Assembly (NCBI GenBank): GCA_001570385.1
Contig: BBYL01000007.1
Coordinates: 248,001-312,000 of the forward strand
DNA length: 64,000 nucleotides
Direction: 5' to 3'
DNA from: Microtetraspora glauca
Lineage (GTDB): Bacteria > Actinomycetota > Actinomycetes > Streptosporangiales > Streptosporangiaceae
A program made the translations under genes and the position numbers. Within the stretch, counting starts at the first letter, position 1. The number at the start of each line of letters is the position of its first letter. The notes beneath the pieces are model-generated. The model did no database searches. It was given only the letters and a program-made list of their open reading frames with translations, and was not told the origin of the DNA. Positions 16,374-25,900 of the stretch are shown here, in pieces.

Positions 16374-18151
16374 GATCCTTCCGTGTAGAGCTTCTCGATC
16401 ACGTCGGCGTAGCGCTGCTGGATCACGCGACGCCGCAGCTTCAGTGATGGGGTGAGCTCTCCGCCGTCCGGGCGCCACGCGTGGTCGAGCACGCGGAACG
16501 CCTTCACCTGTTCCGGCCGCGACAAGGCCTTGTTCGCCCGCTGGACGGCGGCGGCCAGTTCCTCATGCAGGCGTGGTTCCGCGGCCAGCTCCTTCAGGTC
16601 CACAGTGGCCAGGCCGTGGGCCGCGGCCCAGGCAGGCGCGGCTTCCTCGTCCAGCGCCAGTAACGCCGTCAGGTAGGGGCGGCGATCGCCCACCACCATC
16701 GCATAGCTGATCAAGGGGTGTGCCCGCAGCAGTGACTCGACCGCGCTCGGCGCGATGTTCTTGCCGCTCGAGGTGATGATCATCTCCTTCTTGCGGTCGA
16801 TGATCTGCAGCAGCCCGCGCTCGTCGAACCTGCCGATGTCGCCTGTCGACAGCCAGCCGTCCGCGTCCATATCCGCCTGGATCCGCCCATCCGGCTGGAG
16901 GTAGCCCAGGAACACCAGGGGGCCGCGCACCTGGATCTCGCCGTCCGGGGCGAGCCGGACCTCCATCCCGGGCATGGGCAGGCCGACCGTGCCGGCCTGG
17001 TAGTTGTCGGGGAATGTGCTGGTGGCCGCGCCCGTGGTCTCGCTGAGGCCCCAGACTTCCATGATCGTCATGCCGAGGCTGCCGAAGAACTCCAGCACCT
17101 GGGCCGGGATGGGGGCGGCACCGCTGCCCAGCCGGGCCGCTTCGGCGAGTCCGATCCGTTCCCGCACCGGGCGCAGCACCGTCCGGTCCGCGCGCTCCAG
17201 CGCAGTGGCGAGATCGTCGGGCAGCGGGTCCCCGGTGGCATGGATCCGGTACGCCTCGGCGGCCAGCTCCCGCGCGTGGCCGACCGCGGCACGGCGGTCA
17301 TCGTCCAGGCCGGACAGCATGTGCTGTATCCCGGCCGCGAACTTCTCCCATATGCGTGGCACGCCGAAGAACCCCTGCGGCCGTACCTTGCTCAAGGTGG
17401 CGAGCAGTTGGGTGGGGTCGGCGCAGATCGTCACGTGTCCCGCCGTGTAGATCGGCAGATAGATGCCGAGCACCCGCTCGGCGATGTGCGCGAGCGGCAG
17501 GTAGGCGACTGATCTGGGATGCGCGGGAACCGGCTGGACCAGCTCCTGGAGCGCGCACTGGTAGAGCACGTTGCGATGCGACAGCACCACGCCCTTCGGA
17601 TCGCCGGTCGTGCCCGAGGTGTAGATCATCGCTACCGGGTCGTCCTGGCCGGCTTCCGCGACCGGCGTTTCATGCGCCGCCGCCAGCAGATCGGCGTAGC
17701 GCGTGTGCCGGCCATCCGGGTCCTCGATGACGACGACCTTGACCGCGGGCATCTCGGCCAGCGCGAGCGCCCAGCGGGCCAACTCGGCGGGACCTTCCAG
17801 CACCACCCCGGCCGCCGCGCTGTGCACGGCGACCTGCCGGATCTGCTCGGGGCTCAATGTCGCGTAGGTCGTGCACGGGATCGCGCCCAGCTCGACCGCG
17901 GCGAGGTCGACGACCCAGTGCTCCGGGCGGCTGGACATGCCGATGAGCATCCGGTCACCGCGTCGCAGTCCCAGCGCCCGTAGCCCACTCGCCATGGACA
18001 GCACCTGGTCGTACAGCTCCCGCCAGGTCCAGGTGCGCCCGTCGGCTCCGGTCAGGGCGGGCAGGTCTCCGTACGCATCGGCATTGCGCCGCAGCAGTCC
18101 TGGCACTGTGTGTGCCCCCACCGCGGCGCGCACGTCCTCCTCTGTGACCAT
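16370..18151 (-). CDS. Long-chain acyl-CoA synthetase (AMP-binding, FadD15-like)
   Basis: A 593-residue adenylate-forming enzyme that activates fatty acids to acyl-CoA. The P-loop-like motif YTSGTTGDPKG is near residue 176, AYLPLAHIAERVLGIYLPIY follows, then WGLSETTGAAT and the STGDIGRFDERG and DRKKEMIITSSGKNIAP motifs of the long-chain FadD15 type. The start ATG 18151 has gggag 9 nt upstream; an alternative 12 codons earlier lacks one. It forms a coupled operon with the acyl-CoA dehydrogenase and faces the double-TetR gene, its probable regulator. Confidence 0.93.
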   Translation of the reverse strand: MVTEEDVRAAVGAHTVPGLLRRNADAYGDLPALTGADGRTWTWRELYDQVLSMASGLRALGLRRGDRMLIGMSSRPEHWVVDLAAVELGAIPCTTYATLSPEQIRQVAVHSAAAGVVLEGPAELARWALALAEMPAVKVVVIEDPDGRHTRYADLLAAAHETPVAEAGQDDPVAMIYTSGTTGDPKGVVLSHRNVLYQCALQELVQPVPAHPRSVAYLPLAHIAERVLGIYLPIYTAGHVTICADPTQLLATLSKVRPQGFFGVPRIWEKFAAGIQHMLSGLDDDRRAAVGHARELAAEAYRIHATGDPLPDDLATALERADRTVLRPVRERIGLAEAARLGSGAAPIPAQVLEFFGSLGMTIMEVWGLSETTGAATSTFPDNYQAGTVGLPMPGMEVRLAPDGEIQVRGPLVFLGYLQPDGRIQADMDADGWLSTGDIGRFDERGLLQIIDRKKEMIITSSGKNIAPSAVESLLRAHPLISYAMVVGDRRPYLTALLALDEEAAPAWAAAHGLATVDLKELAAEPRLHEELAAAVQRANKALSRPEQVKAFRVLDHAWRPDGGELTPSLKLRRRVIQQRYADVIEKLYTEGS

Positions 18152-18195
18152 CCTTGGCTCCCTTCGCCGGGCACTGAGCGCATCCATCAGAACCC

Positions 18196-18206
18196 GAACA
18201 ACGTTC
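18196..18206. promoter_or_regulatory. Candidate TetR operator in the fadD/tetR divergent region
   Basis: An inverted repeat gaac-aac-gttc lies 45 bp upstream of the acyl-CoA synthetase start and 119 bp from the double-TetR start. AAC/GTT half-sites of this type are bound by several actinobacterial TetR regulators of lipid genes. The element is short, so the assignment is tentative. Confidence 0.4.
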
Positions 18207-18324
18207 TATCGTCAAGGCATCCGAATCTCCACTTACTTGATTTTCCGTTTTCGCAGGTCAGCGGCATCTATTGATCTGAGCGATCACGATCCTGGCCTCA
18301 CCGATCGGCCGCTACACTCGGTTC

Positions 18325-19542
18325 ATGCCAACAAGCCAGCGCCGACGGTCGAAGGATCGCAAGGAGGCCATCGCTTTCGTCGCCGCGGAACTGTTCTGCG
18401 CTCGCGGCTATCACAATGTCGGCATCGAGGACATCGCCGAGGAAGTCGGTATCACCGGCCCGGCGATCTACCGGCACTTCTCGACCAAACAGGCCGTCCT
18501 CGCCGCCGCCGTCCAGGAACTGGTCACCCGCTTCGTGGAGTGCGTCCGCTCCGGCGCTCACATGGATGCTCCCCACGACCGCCTGCACGCCGCTCTGCGG
18601 GCGTTGGCGCGCTACACCCTGGACAGGCGCACCATGGCGCGGCTCTACCAGTGGGAGGGTCGCTATCTCCCCGCCGAGCAACGGGCGGTGGTCACCGCGT
18701 CGTTCGACGGCGCGGTGCGCACGCTCCGCGAGTTGCTGCTGGACCTCCGGCCCGAACTGGCCAAACACGATGCCGCGCTCCTGACGGCCGCGGCACTGAG
18801 TGTGATCGCGAGCCCCTCCACCCACCGCGCGAGCCTGTCCAGAACCAAGGCCGAACGCACGATCCTCGACTGTGTCACCGCCGTGATCTCTGCTGACCTG
18901 CCCGCGGCACCGCGACAGAGGCAGTGGCGTCATCGGCCCGACCAGTTCACTCTGCTGCCCCGCCGCGAGCGGCTGCTGGCCGAGGCGATACGGCTGTTCC
19001 ACGAGCGCGGTTACCACCAGGTGAGCATCTCCGACATCGGCCAGGCCGCCGGGATCAACGCCTCCAGTGTGTACACGCATTTCGCGAGCAAGGCCGAGTT
19101 GCTGGCCGCCGCCTACTACCGTGCCACCAGCCGCCTGGAGCACACCGTGGCCGCGACGCTGGCCGACGCGAACACACCGGCGCAGGCCCTGGGCCGACTG
19201 ATCGACGCGTACGTCAAGATCACGTTCGACCAGGCCGACCTGGCCGCGGTCTACCTCTCGGAGAGCGATAACCTGCCCCCGGCCGACCTCCGGCGACTGC
19301 GAGCCGCGCAGCGGCGGCACGTCGACACCTGGGTCGGCCTGGTCGCCGAGGTGTGTCCGGAGGAAGAGCCGTCCGAGACTCGCTTCCGAACTCATGCGGC
19401 ACTGAACATCGTGACCGACCTCGCCCGCTCCGCCAACCCATCGGTAACCGAAGAGAGAACCGCCGCTCTGCTCGGGCAGATGTTGAGATTGCCGGATCGC
19501 GGCGGGCTCACGCCGGCACAGAGGCGGGCACCAGCGAAATGA
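18325..19542 (+). CDS. Double-domain TetR-family regulator
   Basis: A 405-residue protein made of two complete TetR units in one chain. The first DNA-binding domain is at residues about 12-60 (AAELFCARGYHNVGIEDIAE, then GPAIYRHFSTKQAVLAAAV) with a ligand domain to about 195. The second is at about 212-262 (AEAIRLFHERGYHQVSISDI, then ASSVYTHFASKAELLAAAY) with its own ligand domain. A normal TetR is about 200 residues, so this is a tandem fusion. It is divergent from the acyl-CoA synthetase/dehydrogenase operon and probably represses it, with an acyl-CoA as likely ligand (inference from context). Confidence 0.9.
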   Translation: MPTSQRRRSKDRKEAIAFVAAELFCARGYHNVGIEDIAEEVGITGPAIYRHFSTKQAVLAAAVQELVTRFVECVRSGAHMDAPHDRLHAALRALARYTLDRRTMARLYQWEGRYLPAEQRAVVTASFDGAVRTLRELLLDLRPELAKHDAALLTAAALSVIASPSTHRASLSRTKAERTILDCVTAVISADLPAAPRQRQWRHRPDQFTLLPRRERLLAEAIRLFHERGYHQVSISDIGQAAGINASSVYTHFASKAELLAAAYYRATSRLEHTVAATLADANTPAQALGRLIDAYVKITFDQADLAAVYLSESDNLPPADLRRLRAAQRRHVDTWVGLVAEVCPEEEPSETRFRTHAALNIVTDLARSANPSVTEERTAALLGQMLRLPDRGGLTPAQRRAPAK

Positions 19543-19742
19543 TCGGTCTCGCCGGTCTCAAGGCCGGCCATCGGGCGTCCTGCTCGTCGGCCGGCTCGCG
19601 GAGCAGCCCACCGAGGGGCAGCGGGTGACCTTGGTATCGGGTTCGACAGGGCCTGGCAGGGGCTCGTAGCGGAGGCCGCCGACTGCCCCGACGCCACCGC
19701 GCTTGATGACCGAAGTTGCCGACTTGGGGGGCCGCGGCTTCG

Positions 19743-20825
19743 ATGAACTCCGTGTCCCGCCCATTTTCCGCGCCCGCATGCCGACATCGGCCGGTCCGTC
19801 GCGCGCTTGTCATCGTCTTTATCACCGTGTGCCTCGGTCCGCTCGCGCTGACGGGCTGCACCCGGTCGGACGGTCCGCCGTCGCTGCCGCCCGCCGGCGT
19901 CTACGAACATGACGCAGCGGGTGAGAACTCGCGGGCCGAACCGGCCCCGACCGACGGTACGGCAGGGGCTCTCACTCGGCCGTTGAGGGAGGCCGGTTGG
20001 TTCTGTGCGCAGGTCCGAGCCAATGCGGACGGCCGTGCCCTGTGGTGCCGGATCGGTCACCGCGACGAGGCGGACTCGGTCTATCCGCAGGTGGCGCAGT
20101 TCCTGCTCGACCGCGCCGACCGGCTCGCCTGGGTGTGGTTCCCGCCCACCCAGGCGAACCATGAGGACGATCAGGTTGCCGCGGCCGCGGCACCGGCGCT
20201 GACCGCGATCTGGCCCGACGCCGGTGATCGCGTGCGGCAGGAGATCGACGACTTCGATCGGGATCTCGAGACCCGTACGACGGGGCGGAGTGACGATATC
20301 CCCCGGACGGGGTGGCGGGACACACACGCGGACTACAGCTACGACGGGCACAACGGACTGGTCGTCACCGCCCGGGACACCTCCGTGCGGCGCTGGCCGT
20401 TCGGCTCCGAGCACTACGCGACCGCGATGAGCTCCGCTGTTGATGATCTTCTGGCTGGTGGTTACGACTGCTTCTATCCACCCCAGCAGAGCTGCGACCG
20501 CCCCCAGTCGAACGGCTACTTCCGTGTCGCCCTCCGTGGTGACCAGATCGTCTCGGCACAGTTCGGCATTGGCAGCCTGATCGAGTCGGGGCGGCAACGA
20601 CACCTGCTCAGCGAGGAGTTCCCGCACGGCCTTACCTTTCTTACCGAGGCGGTCCGCCGTCCGGTCAGGGAGCGCATCGAACAGTCCCGGCGATCAGGCA
20701 CCAGCTTCGCCGGCATCGTGGCCGGAACGGTCGTGATCATCGACGCCCGCCGGGGCGCTGTTGAAGGAGATGATCTGGTGGCGTACTTCGACATCCAGAT
20801 CGGCGCACCGCTGGCCGCGACCTGA
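19743..20825 (+). CDS. Putative lipoprotein, unknown function
   Basis: A 360-residue exported protein. The N-terminus has basic residues, a hydrophobic segment and a lipobox (LALTGC), so the mature protein is probably lipid-anchored on the outer face of the membrane. A Pro/Ala-rich linker follows, then a globular region with no family I recognise (for example GWFCAQVRANADGRALWCRI, and DCFYPPQQSCDRPQSNGYF with a likely disulfide). The start is set at ATG 19743 so that the signal peptide has normal length. It stands alone between the TetR gene (200 bp upstream) and the exporter operon. Confidence 0.7.
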   Translation: MNSVSRPFSAPACRHRPVRRALVIVFITVCLGPLALTGCTRSDGPPSLPPAGVYEHDAAGENSRAEPAPTDGTAGALTRPLREAGWFCAQVRANADGRALWCRIGHRDEADSVYPQVAQFLLDRADRLAWVWFPPTQANHEDDQVAAAAAPALTAIWPDAGDRVRQEIDDFDRDLETRTTGRSDDIPRTGWRDTHADYSYDGHNGLVVTARDTSVRRWPFGSEHYATAMSSAVDDLLAGGYDCFYPPQQSCDRPQSNGYFRVALRGDQIVSAQFGIGSLIESGRQRHLLSEEFPHGLTFLTEAVRRPVRERIEQSRRSGTSFAGIVAGTVVIIDARRGAVEGDDLVAYFDIQIGAPLAAT

Positions 20826-21032
20826 TCGCGCAGGCCGGAGTAATACATCGGACCGCTGATAGCGTCGCGGCTCCTCGTGATCGGTGAGCATCCGCCCGGT
20901 GCCAGGGGATCACGATCCTCAACCCATCGGCTCGCGGGAGCGGGGACAACGCGCGGGCCCTTCTCCCGGACGGTGAAGGTGCGGCGGCAAATGGCGAAGA
21001 CACGCCGTAGCGGAGAATCACACCGGAGCCGG
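20826..21032. other. Gene-free interval upstream of the DrrAB operon
   Basis: No supported gene between the lipoprotein gene and the exporter operon (20826-21141). Its right-hand part contains the four direct repeats described separately. Confidence 0.5.
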
Positions 21033-21081
21033 TGAAACCGCCAGGTCAGAGGTGAAACCACCGTGAAGCCGCGATGAAGCC
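21033..21081. promoter_or_regulatory. Heptamer direct repeats with 11-bp spacing (SARP/AfsR-type box)
   Basis: Four copies of TGAARCC occur at 21033-21039, 21053-21059, 21064-21070 and 21075-21081. The last three are spaced exactly 11 bp (7-bp repeat plus 4-bp spacer), the arrangement bound by SARP and PhoP-like winged-helix activators; the first is 20 bp further upstream. They end 60 bp before the DrrA-like gene. A full-length AfsR/SARP-type regulator is encoded just beyond this operon, making it the likely ligand of the box. Confidence 0.65.
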
Positions 21082-21141
21082 GACAACGCGGAAGCTCTCC
21101 TCGGACGCCGGGAGGTACCCGGCGGAGAGAGGAGACGCGTC

Positions 21142-22113
21142 ATGGCGGACCTCAGTGCCGTCCGGGCCGAGAGTTTGGTCAAGAACTTCGGAGACTTCCG
21201 GGCCGTGGACGGAATCGACCTTCATGTACGGCAAGGCGAGATCTTCGGAGTCCTGGGCCCCAACGGAGCGGGTAAGACCACGATGCTCCGGATGCTCGCC
21301 ACCCTGCTCCCGATCGACGGCGGCCACGCGGAGATCTTCGGCGTCGACGTCCGGCGGGAACCCCACCGCATCCGACAGCTGGTGGGCGTCACCGGCCAGT
21401 ACGCCTCGGTGGACGAGGACCTGACCGCCCGGGAGAACCTCTGGCTGTTCGCCCGTCTACAAGGCTTGACCGGCACCCGAGCCAAGGCCATAGCCGTCGA
21501 GTTGCTCGAACGATTCGGCCTTCAGGAGGCGGCCGACCGTCCCCTGTCCCAGTTCAGCGGTGGCATGCGCCGCCGACTGGACCTCGCGTCGAGCCTGATC
21601 ACCCGTCCACCCCTGATCTTCCTGGACGAGCCCACGACCGGCCTTGATCCGAGAACCCGGGGCCAGATGTGGGACACCATTCGCGAGCTGGTCACCGACG
21701 GCTCCACGATCCTCCTTACCACTCAGTATCTGGACGAGGCCGACCAACTGGCCGACCGTGTTGCCGTGATCGACCGAGGCCGGAAGGTCGCCGAAGACAC
21801 CCCCGACGCACTGAAGACCCAGGTGGGCGACTCGACCCTGCAGCTCAGCCTCGCCGACGGCTCCGACATCGCCCTGGCCGCGGACGTCGTCCGCCGACTG
21901 CTGGGCGAGGAGCCGGTCCTGACCCCGGAATCAGGACGTATGAACATCCCCCTCCCCGACCCCAACCGGGCCGCGGACGTCCTGATCGGCCTGCGGGAAG
22001 CAGGCCTTGGCATCTCCTCGGTGAGCGTCGCCAAACCGACGCTGGACGAGGTCTTCCTGGCGCTGACCGGCCACGGCGCCGTCGACGAACCCCAGATGGA
22101 GGCGGCCCGATGA
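21142..22113 (+). CDS. DrrA-like ABC transporter ATP-binding protein
   Basis: A 323-residue ATPase of the daunorubicin-resistance (DrrA/ABC-2) type. Walker A is GPNGAGKTT, the Q-loop is GVTGQYASVDEDLTARENL, the signature is FSGGMRRRLDLA, and Walker B is LIFLDEPTTGLDPR followed by an H-loop-equivalent LLTTQYLDEAD (glutamine in place of the usual histidine, common in DrrA). The C-terminal domain of about 80 residues ends with VAKPTLDEVFLALTGHG, which in DrrA is needed for assembly with DrrB. The start has gagagaggag. The stop overlaps the permease start (ATGA). It exports a hydrophobic compound, possibly an antibiotic. Confidence 0.94.
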   Translation: MADLSAVRAESLVKNFGDFRAVDGIDLHVRQGEIFGVLGPNGAGKTTMLRMLATLLPIDGGHAEIFGVDVRREPHRIRQLVGVTGQYASVDEDLTARENLWLFARLQGLTGTRAKAIAVELLERFGLQEAADRPLSQFSGGMRRRLDLASSLITRPPLIFLDEPTTGLDPRTRGQMWDTIRELVTDGSTILLTTQYLDEADQLADRVAVIDRGRKVAEDTPDALKTQVGDSTLQLSLADGSDIALAADVVRRLLGEEPVLTPESGRMNIPLPDPNRAADVLIGLREAGLGISSVSVAKPTLDEVFLALTGHGAVDEPQMEAAR

Positions 22114-22961
22114 CCACTACGAGCACCATGACCGCGACCCCCCTCGCCCCTCGGCGCGTCGATCCGGCCGCCGTGGTCGCCCGCACCACGTCCCGCAGCT
22201 CGGTCCAGGAGACCTGGGTCCAGGTCCTGGCGATGGCACGGCGAGCCTTGAAGAAGATGCGCCGCAAGCCCGAGCAGTTCTTCGACGTCCTCATCCAGCC
22301 CCTGCTGTTCACCGCGATGTTCGCGTTCATCTTCGGCGGTGCGATCTCCGGCAGCGTGTCGGACTACCTCCCGGTACTGATCCCCGGCATCCTCGCCCAG
22401 ACGGCCCTGACCGTCTGCATGGCGACCGGCGTGCAGTTGCGCGAAGACATGGACAAGGGGGTGTTCGACCGCTTCAAGTCCCTGCCGATCGCGAGGATCG
22501 CCCCCCTGGCGGGGCCGATGATCGCCGACCTGATCCGTTACGGCATCGCGTCGGTGCTGACGCTCGTCACCGGCCTGGTCATCGGTTACCGCCCCGGCGG
22601 CGGCGTGCTCGGCTGCGTCGGCGGCATCGCCCTCACCGTGATCTCAGGTTGGTCACTGGCGTGGATCTTCACCTGGCTGGGCACGATGGCGCGTTCCGCG
22701 CAGAGCGTCCAGGGCATCTCGATGATGATCATGTTCCCGCTCACCTTCCTGTCCAACGCCTTCGTCCCCGCCGAGACGCTGCCCGGCTGGCTGGAGGCGT
22801 TCGTGAAGGTCAACCCGGTGTCGCACGTCGTCTCCGCGGTGCGCGACCTGTTCAACGACGGGGCCGTGACAGCCGAGGTCGGCTGGGCGCTCGTCGGCTG
22901 CGTGGTCGTCGTCGTGATCTTCGCTCCGCTGGCGGTCCGCTCGTACTCCCGCAAGATGTAG
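22110..22961 (+). CDS. DrrB-like ABC-2 permease
   Basis: A 283-residue membrane component of the ABC-2 family with six predicted helices after a cytoplasmic N-terminus. It has RRALKKMRRKPEQFFDVLIQ before helix 1, the EDMDKGVFDRFKSLPIAR coupling loop and FLSNAFVPAETLPGWLEAFV near the C-terminus, all typical of DrrB. It pairs with the upstream ATPase as a half-transporter system. The ATG at 22110 overlaps the ATPase stop. Its end is only 6 bp from the end of the convergent AfsR-like gene. Confidence 0.93.
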   Translation: MTTTSTMTATPLAPRRVDPAAVVARTTSRSSVQETWVQVLAMARRALKKMRRKPEQFFDVLIQPLLFTAMFAFIFGGAISGSVSDYLPVLIPGILAQTALTVCMATGVQLREDMDKGVFDRFKSLPIARIAPLAGPMIADLIRYGIASVLTLVTGLVIGYRPGGGVLGCVGGIALTVISGWSLAWIFTWLGTMARSAQSVQGISMMIMFPLTFLSNAFVPAETLPGWLEAFVKVNPVSHVVSAVRDLFNDGAVTAEVGWALVGCVVVVVIFAPLAVRSYSRKM

Positions 22962-22967
22962 ACGGTG

Positions 22968-25900
22968 TCAGCCCACCCGCTCCAGGACGGTACGGGCCTC
23001 GGCCAGCAGGTCGGGGCCGCGCTGTTCGCCGTATTCGGTCCCGATCCGCGACAACACGCCGGGAGCGATCCGCTCGGCGTGCGCGGACAGCACCGACCAC
23101 TGCATCGTCGGGGTGAACCGGTTGTAGGCGAACCGGTCGGCGAGCACGAGCAGCCGGACCGCCTCCTCGGCGGGCAGCGCCCCCTTCAGCAGGCCCCAGA
23201 TGCCCAACCCGGCGAGCACCATCCCCACCACCGGGAAGTCCCTGAACGTGTGGTCCGGACCGAATATGACCAGGACCTTGGTCCGCAGCGACTCGAAGAA
23301 GTCCGCGCCGTCGTCGCCCTCGCCGTACTGCGCGAACGCCGAGAGCGCGATGACCTCGCCCAGGATGGTCCACGGTGTGAAACCGTCCGGCGTGCCCGGG
23401 ACGCGCAGATTCTGGAGCACCTCGGCGGTCTCGCGGTGCCGCCGCAGTCCCTCGGCGATGTCGCCGTCGACGAGGGCCAGCTGGGCTCTGCCGGCGGCGG
23501 CCGACAGGACCCCGCCGTAGGTGCCCTGGGAGGCGAGCGCCTCCAGGTCGTCGATCATCCGTGCGGCCTCGTCGCGGCGCCCCTCGGTGAGCGCCGCCAT
23601 GGCGAGGGCGGCGCGGAGCTGGATGGCGTCGTCCACCGCCCCGAGGCGTTCGAGCACCGGGAGCGCCTCGGTGGCGTGTCCGGAGGCCGACGCGGAGTCA
23701 CCGAGGTGCGCGTACAGGCTGGCGAGCTGGGTGTGCAGCACGGCCCGGCGCCAGGGACCGTCGTCGTCACCGACGAGCTGGAGGGCGGCCCGGGCCGCTT
23801 CGATCGCGCCGGCCGGGTCGCCGGCGTTCTCCAGGCCGTGGCTCAGCCAGTGCAGCGCGATCTGGCGGATCATGGGGTCGGGATCGGCGATCAGCGTGTC
23901 GAAGCCGTTCTCGGGGTTCGCCACCGTGGTGAGCAGCGTGGTCACCAGCGCCCGGATGGCCGGGTTCGCCGAGTCGGCGCCCAGCGCGGACAACATCCGT
24001 ACCAGCCCCCCGATCTCTTCGGCGGAGACCATGAGGGTGTTGAACAGCGCCATGCTCAGGGCCACCCGGGTCCGGTCGAGGAGCCGGGGCGGTGGCGTCC
24101 AGCCGGTCAGCGCGGCGGCGACGGCCGGAGTGAGGACGATGCCGCGCGGATGGTCCCCGCGGATCGTCCAGTAGCCGCCCAGAGCGGAGAACAGCACGAC
24201 CACCGTTTCCGGGTCGGGGTCGGCGAGGGACTCGCGCAGGATGTCGGCGAGGTTCGTCTCCTCCGAACGCAGCCGGTCCACCGCGTCGACCTGCTCCGGC
24301 GAGTACAGCCGAACGCCGTGCCGGTCGGCGTAACCGACGGCCCACGCGCGCACGGCGGCCCGCGCCTCGGCGGTCTCGCCGGCCGAGTCCAGCCGCACCC
24401 GGCCGAACTCGCGCACCGTCTCCAGCATGCGGTACCGGACGCCGTCGGCCGTCTCCACGACGGTGAGCAGGGACTGCTCCACGAGCTCCTCGATGTCGCC
24501 GAGAGCGTCTCCGCCGAGCACCTCCTCCGCCGCGTCGAGGGCGAAGCCGTCCGGGAAGGCCGAGAGGCGGCGCAGGGCCAGGCGCTGCCGCTCGCCGAGA
24601 AGGTTCCAGGACCAGTCGATCACCGCCAGCAGCGTCTGGTGCCGTGAGGGCGCGCTCCGGTCGCCGCCGCGCAGCAGCGCGAACCTGTCCGCCAGCCGGC
24701 GGGCGATCTCGGCCGGGGACATCACCCTCACCTTCGCGGCGGCCAGTTCGATCGCGAGCGGCAGGCCGTCCAGGCGGGCCACGACGGCGCGCACGTCCTC
24801 CTCGTCGAGGCGTACGCCGGGCCGGGCCGCGGTCGCGCGGTCGCGGAACAGCTCGACGGCGTCGCCGGTTCCCAGCTGGGGCAGCGGGTAGACGCGTTCG
24901 GCGGCGATCGCCAGCGGTGAGCGGGTCGTGGTGAGAACGCGGAGCTCCCGCGTGGTCGCGGTCAGATAGGCGACCAGGTCGGCGACCGCCTCCACCAGAT
25001 GCTCGCAGTTGTCGAGCACCAGCAGTGTCGGGGCCACGTCGAGCTGCTGGGCGATCCGGGCCCGGATGTCGGCGCGCTGCCGCGGGGTGAGCGTGCGGCG
25101 TCCGGTCACCGAGTCGCGGACGCCGAGCGCCGACCCGACCTCGCCGACCAGGTCCTCGGCCGCGGTCACGCCGACCAGCTCGACGAAGTGCACCACCGGC
25201 TGCGGGGCCTCGCGGGCGACGGCATGGCCGAGCCGGGTCTTGCCGAGCCCGCCCGGGCCGAGGATCGAGACCACCCGGGAGGCGGCGAGCAGTGCCCGCA
25301 CCCGTCGGAGGTCGTCGCCGCGGCCGAGCAGCGGAGTCGTGTCGAACCGCACGCCGGCACGTACGGGGCTGTCGAGCGCCAGCAGCTCCTGGTGGACCCG
25401 CCGCAGCTCCGGGCCGACGTCGGCGCCGATCCGCTCACGCAGGTCCGACCGGTAGCGCTCGAAGCGGTCCAGCGCGGCGCCCGTCCCGCGCACCGCCGCC
25501 TCGCTGCGCAGGAGGTCGGTGAGCAGCCCCTCGTCCTCGGGGTGGACGCGCACGGCCTCCTCGAGGCCGGGCAGGGCGGGGCCGTGGTCGCCGCTCCGGC
25601 TCCGGGCCCGGGAGAGCACGAGCCGCGCGGACGCCAGGTCGCGTTCCGCGAGCCGGCGCACCTCGGCCAGCGGGCCGCCGCCCTCGGGCGGCAGCGCCCC
25701 GATGCCCTGCGCGAGCGCCTCCTCCGCGGCCGCGGCCGCCGCGGCCGGATTCTCGACGAGCAGCGCCCGCGCCCGGCTTGCCAGATCGTGCAGCCGACCG
25801 GCGTCGACCCGGTCGGGCGGAACCTCGAGCCGGTAGCCGCCCCCTTCCGTGACGAGCGCCTCCGACCCCACGACCGCCCTCGTCCGCGACACCAGGACCT

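Noticed and set aside
22965..24647. A 560-codon plus-strand frame opposite the AfsR-like gene
   Set aside because: It is the antisense of a clearly conserved multidomain regulator and has no domain; typical for high-GC DNA. The same applies to the long frames opposite 40755-42323, 57838-59727 and 61509-63515.
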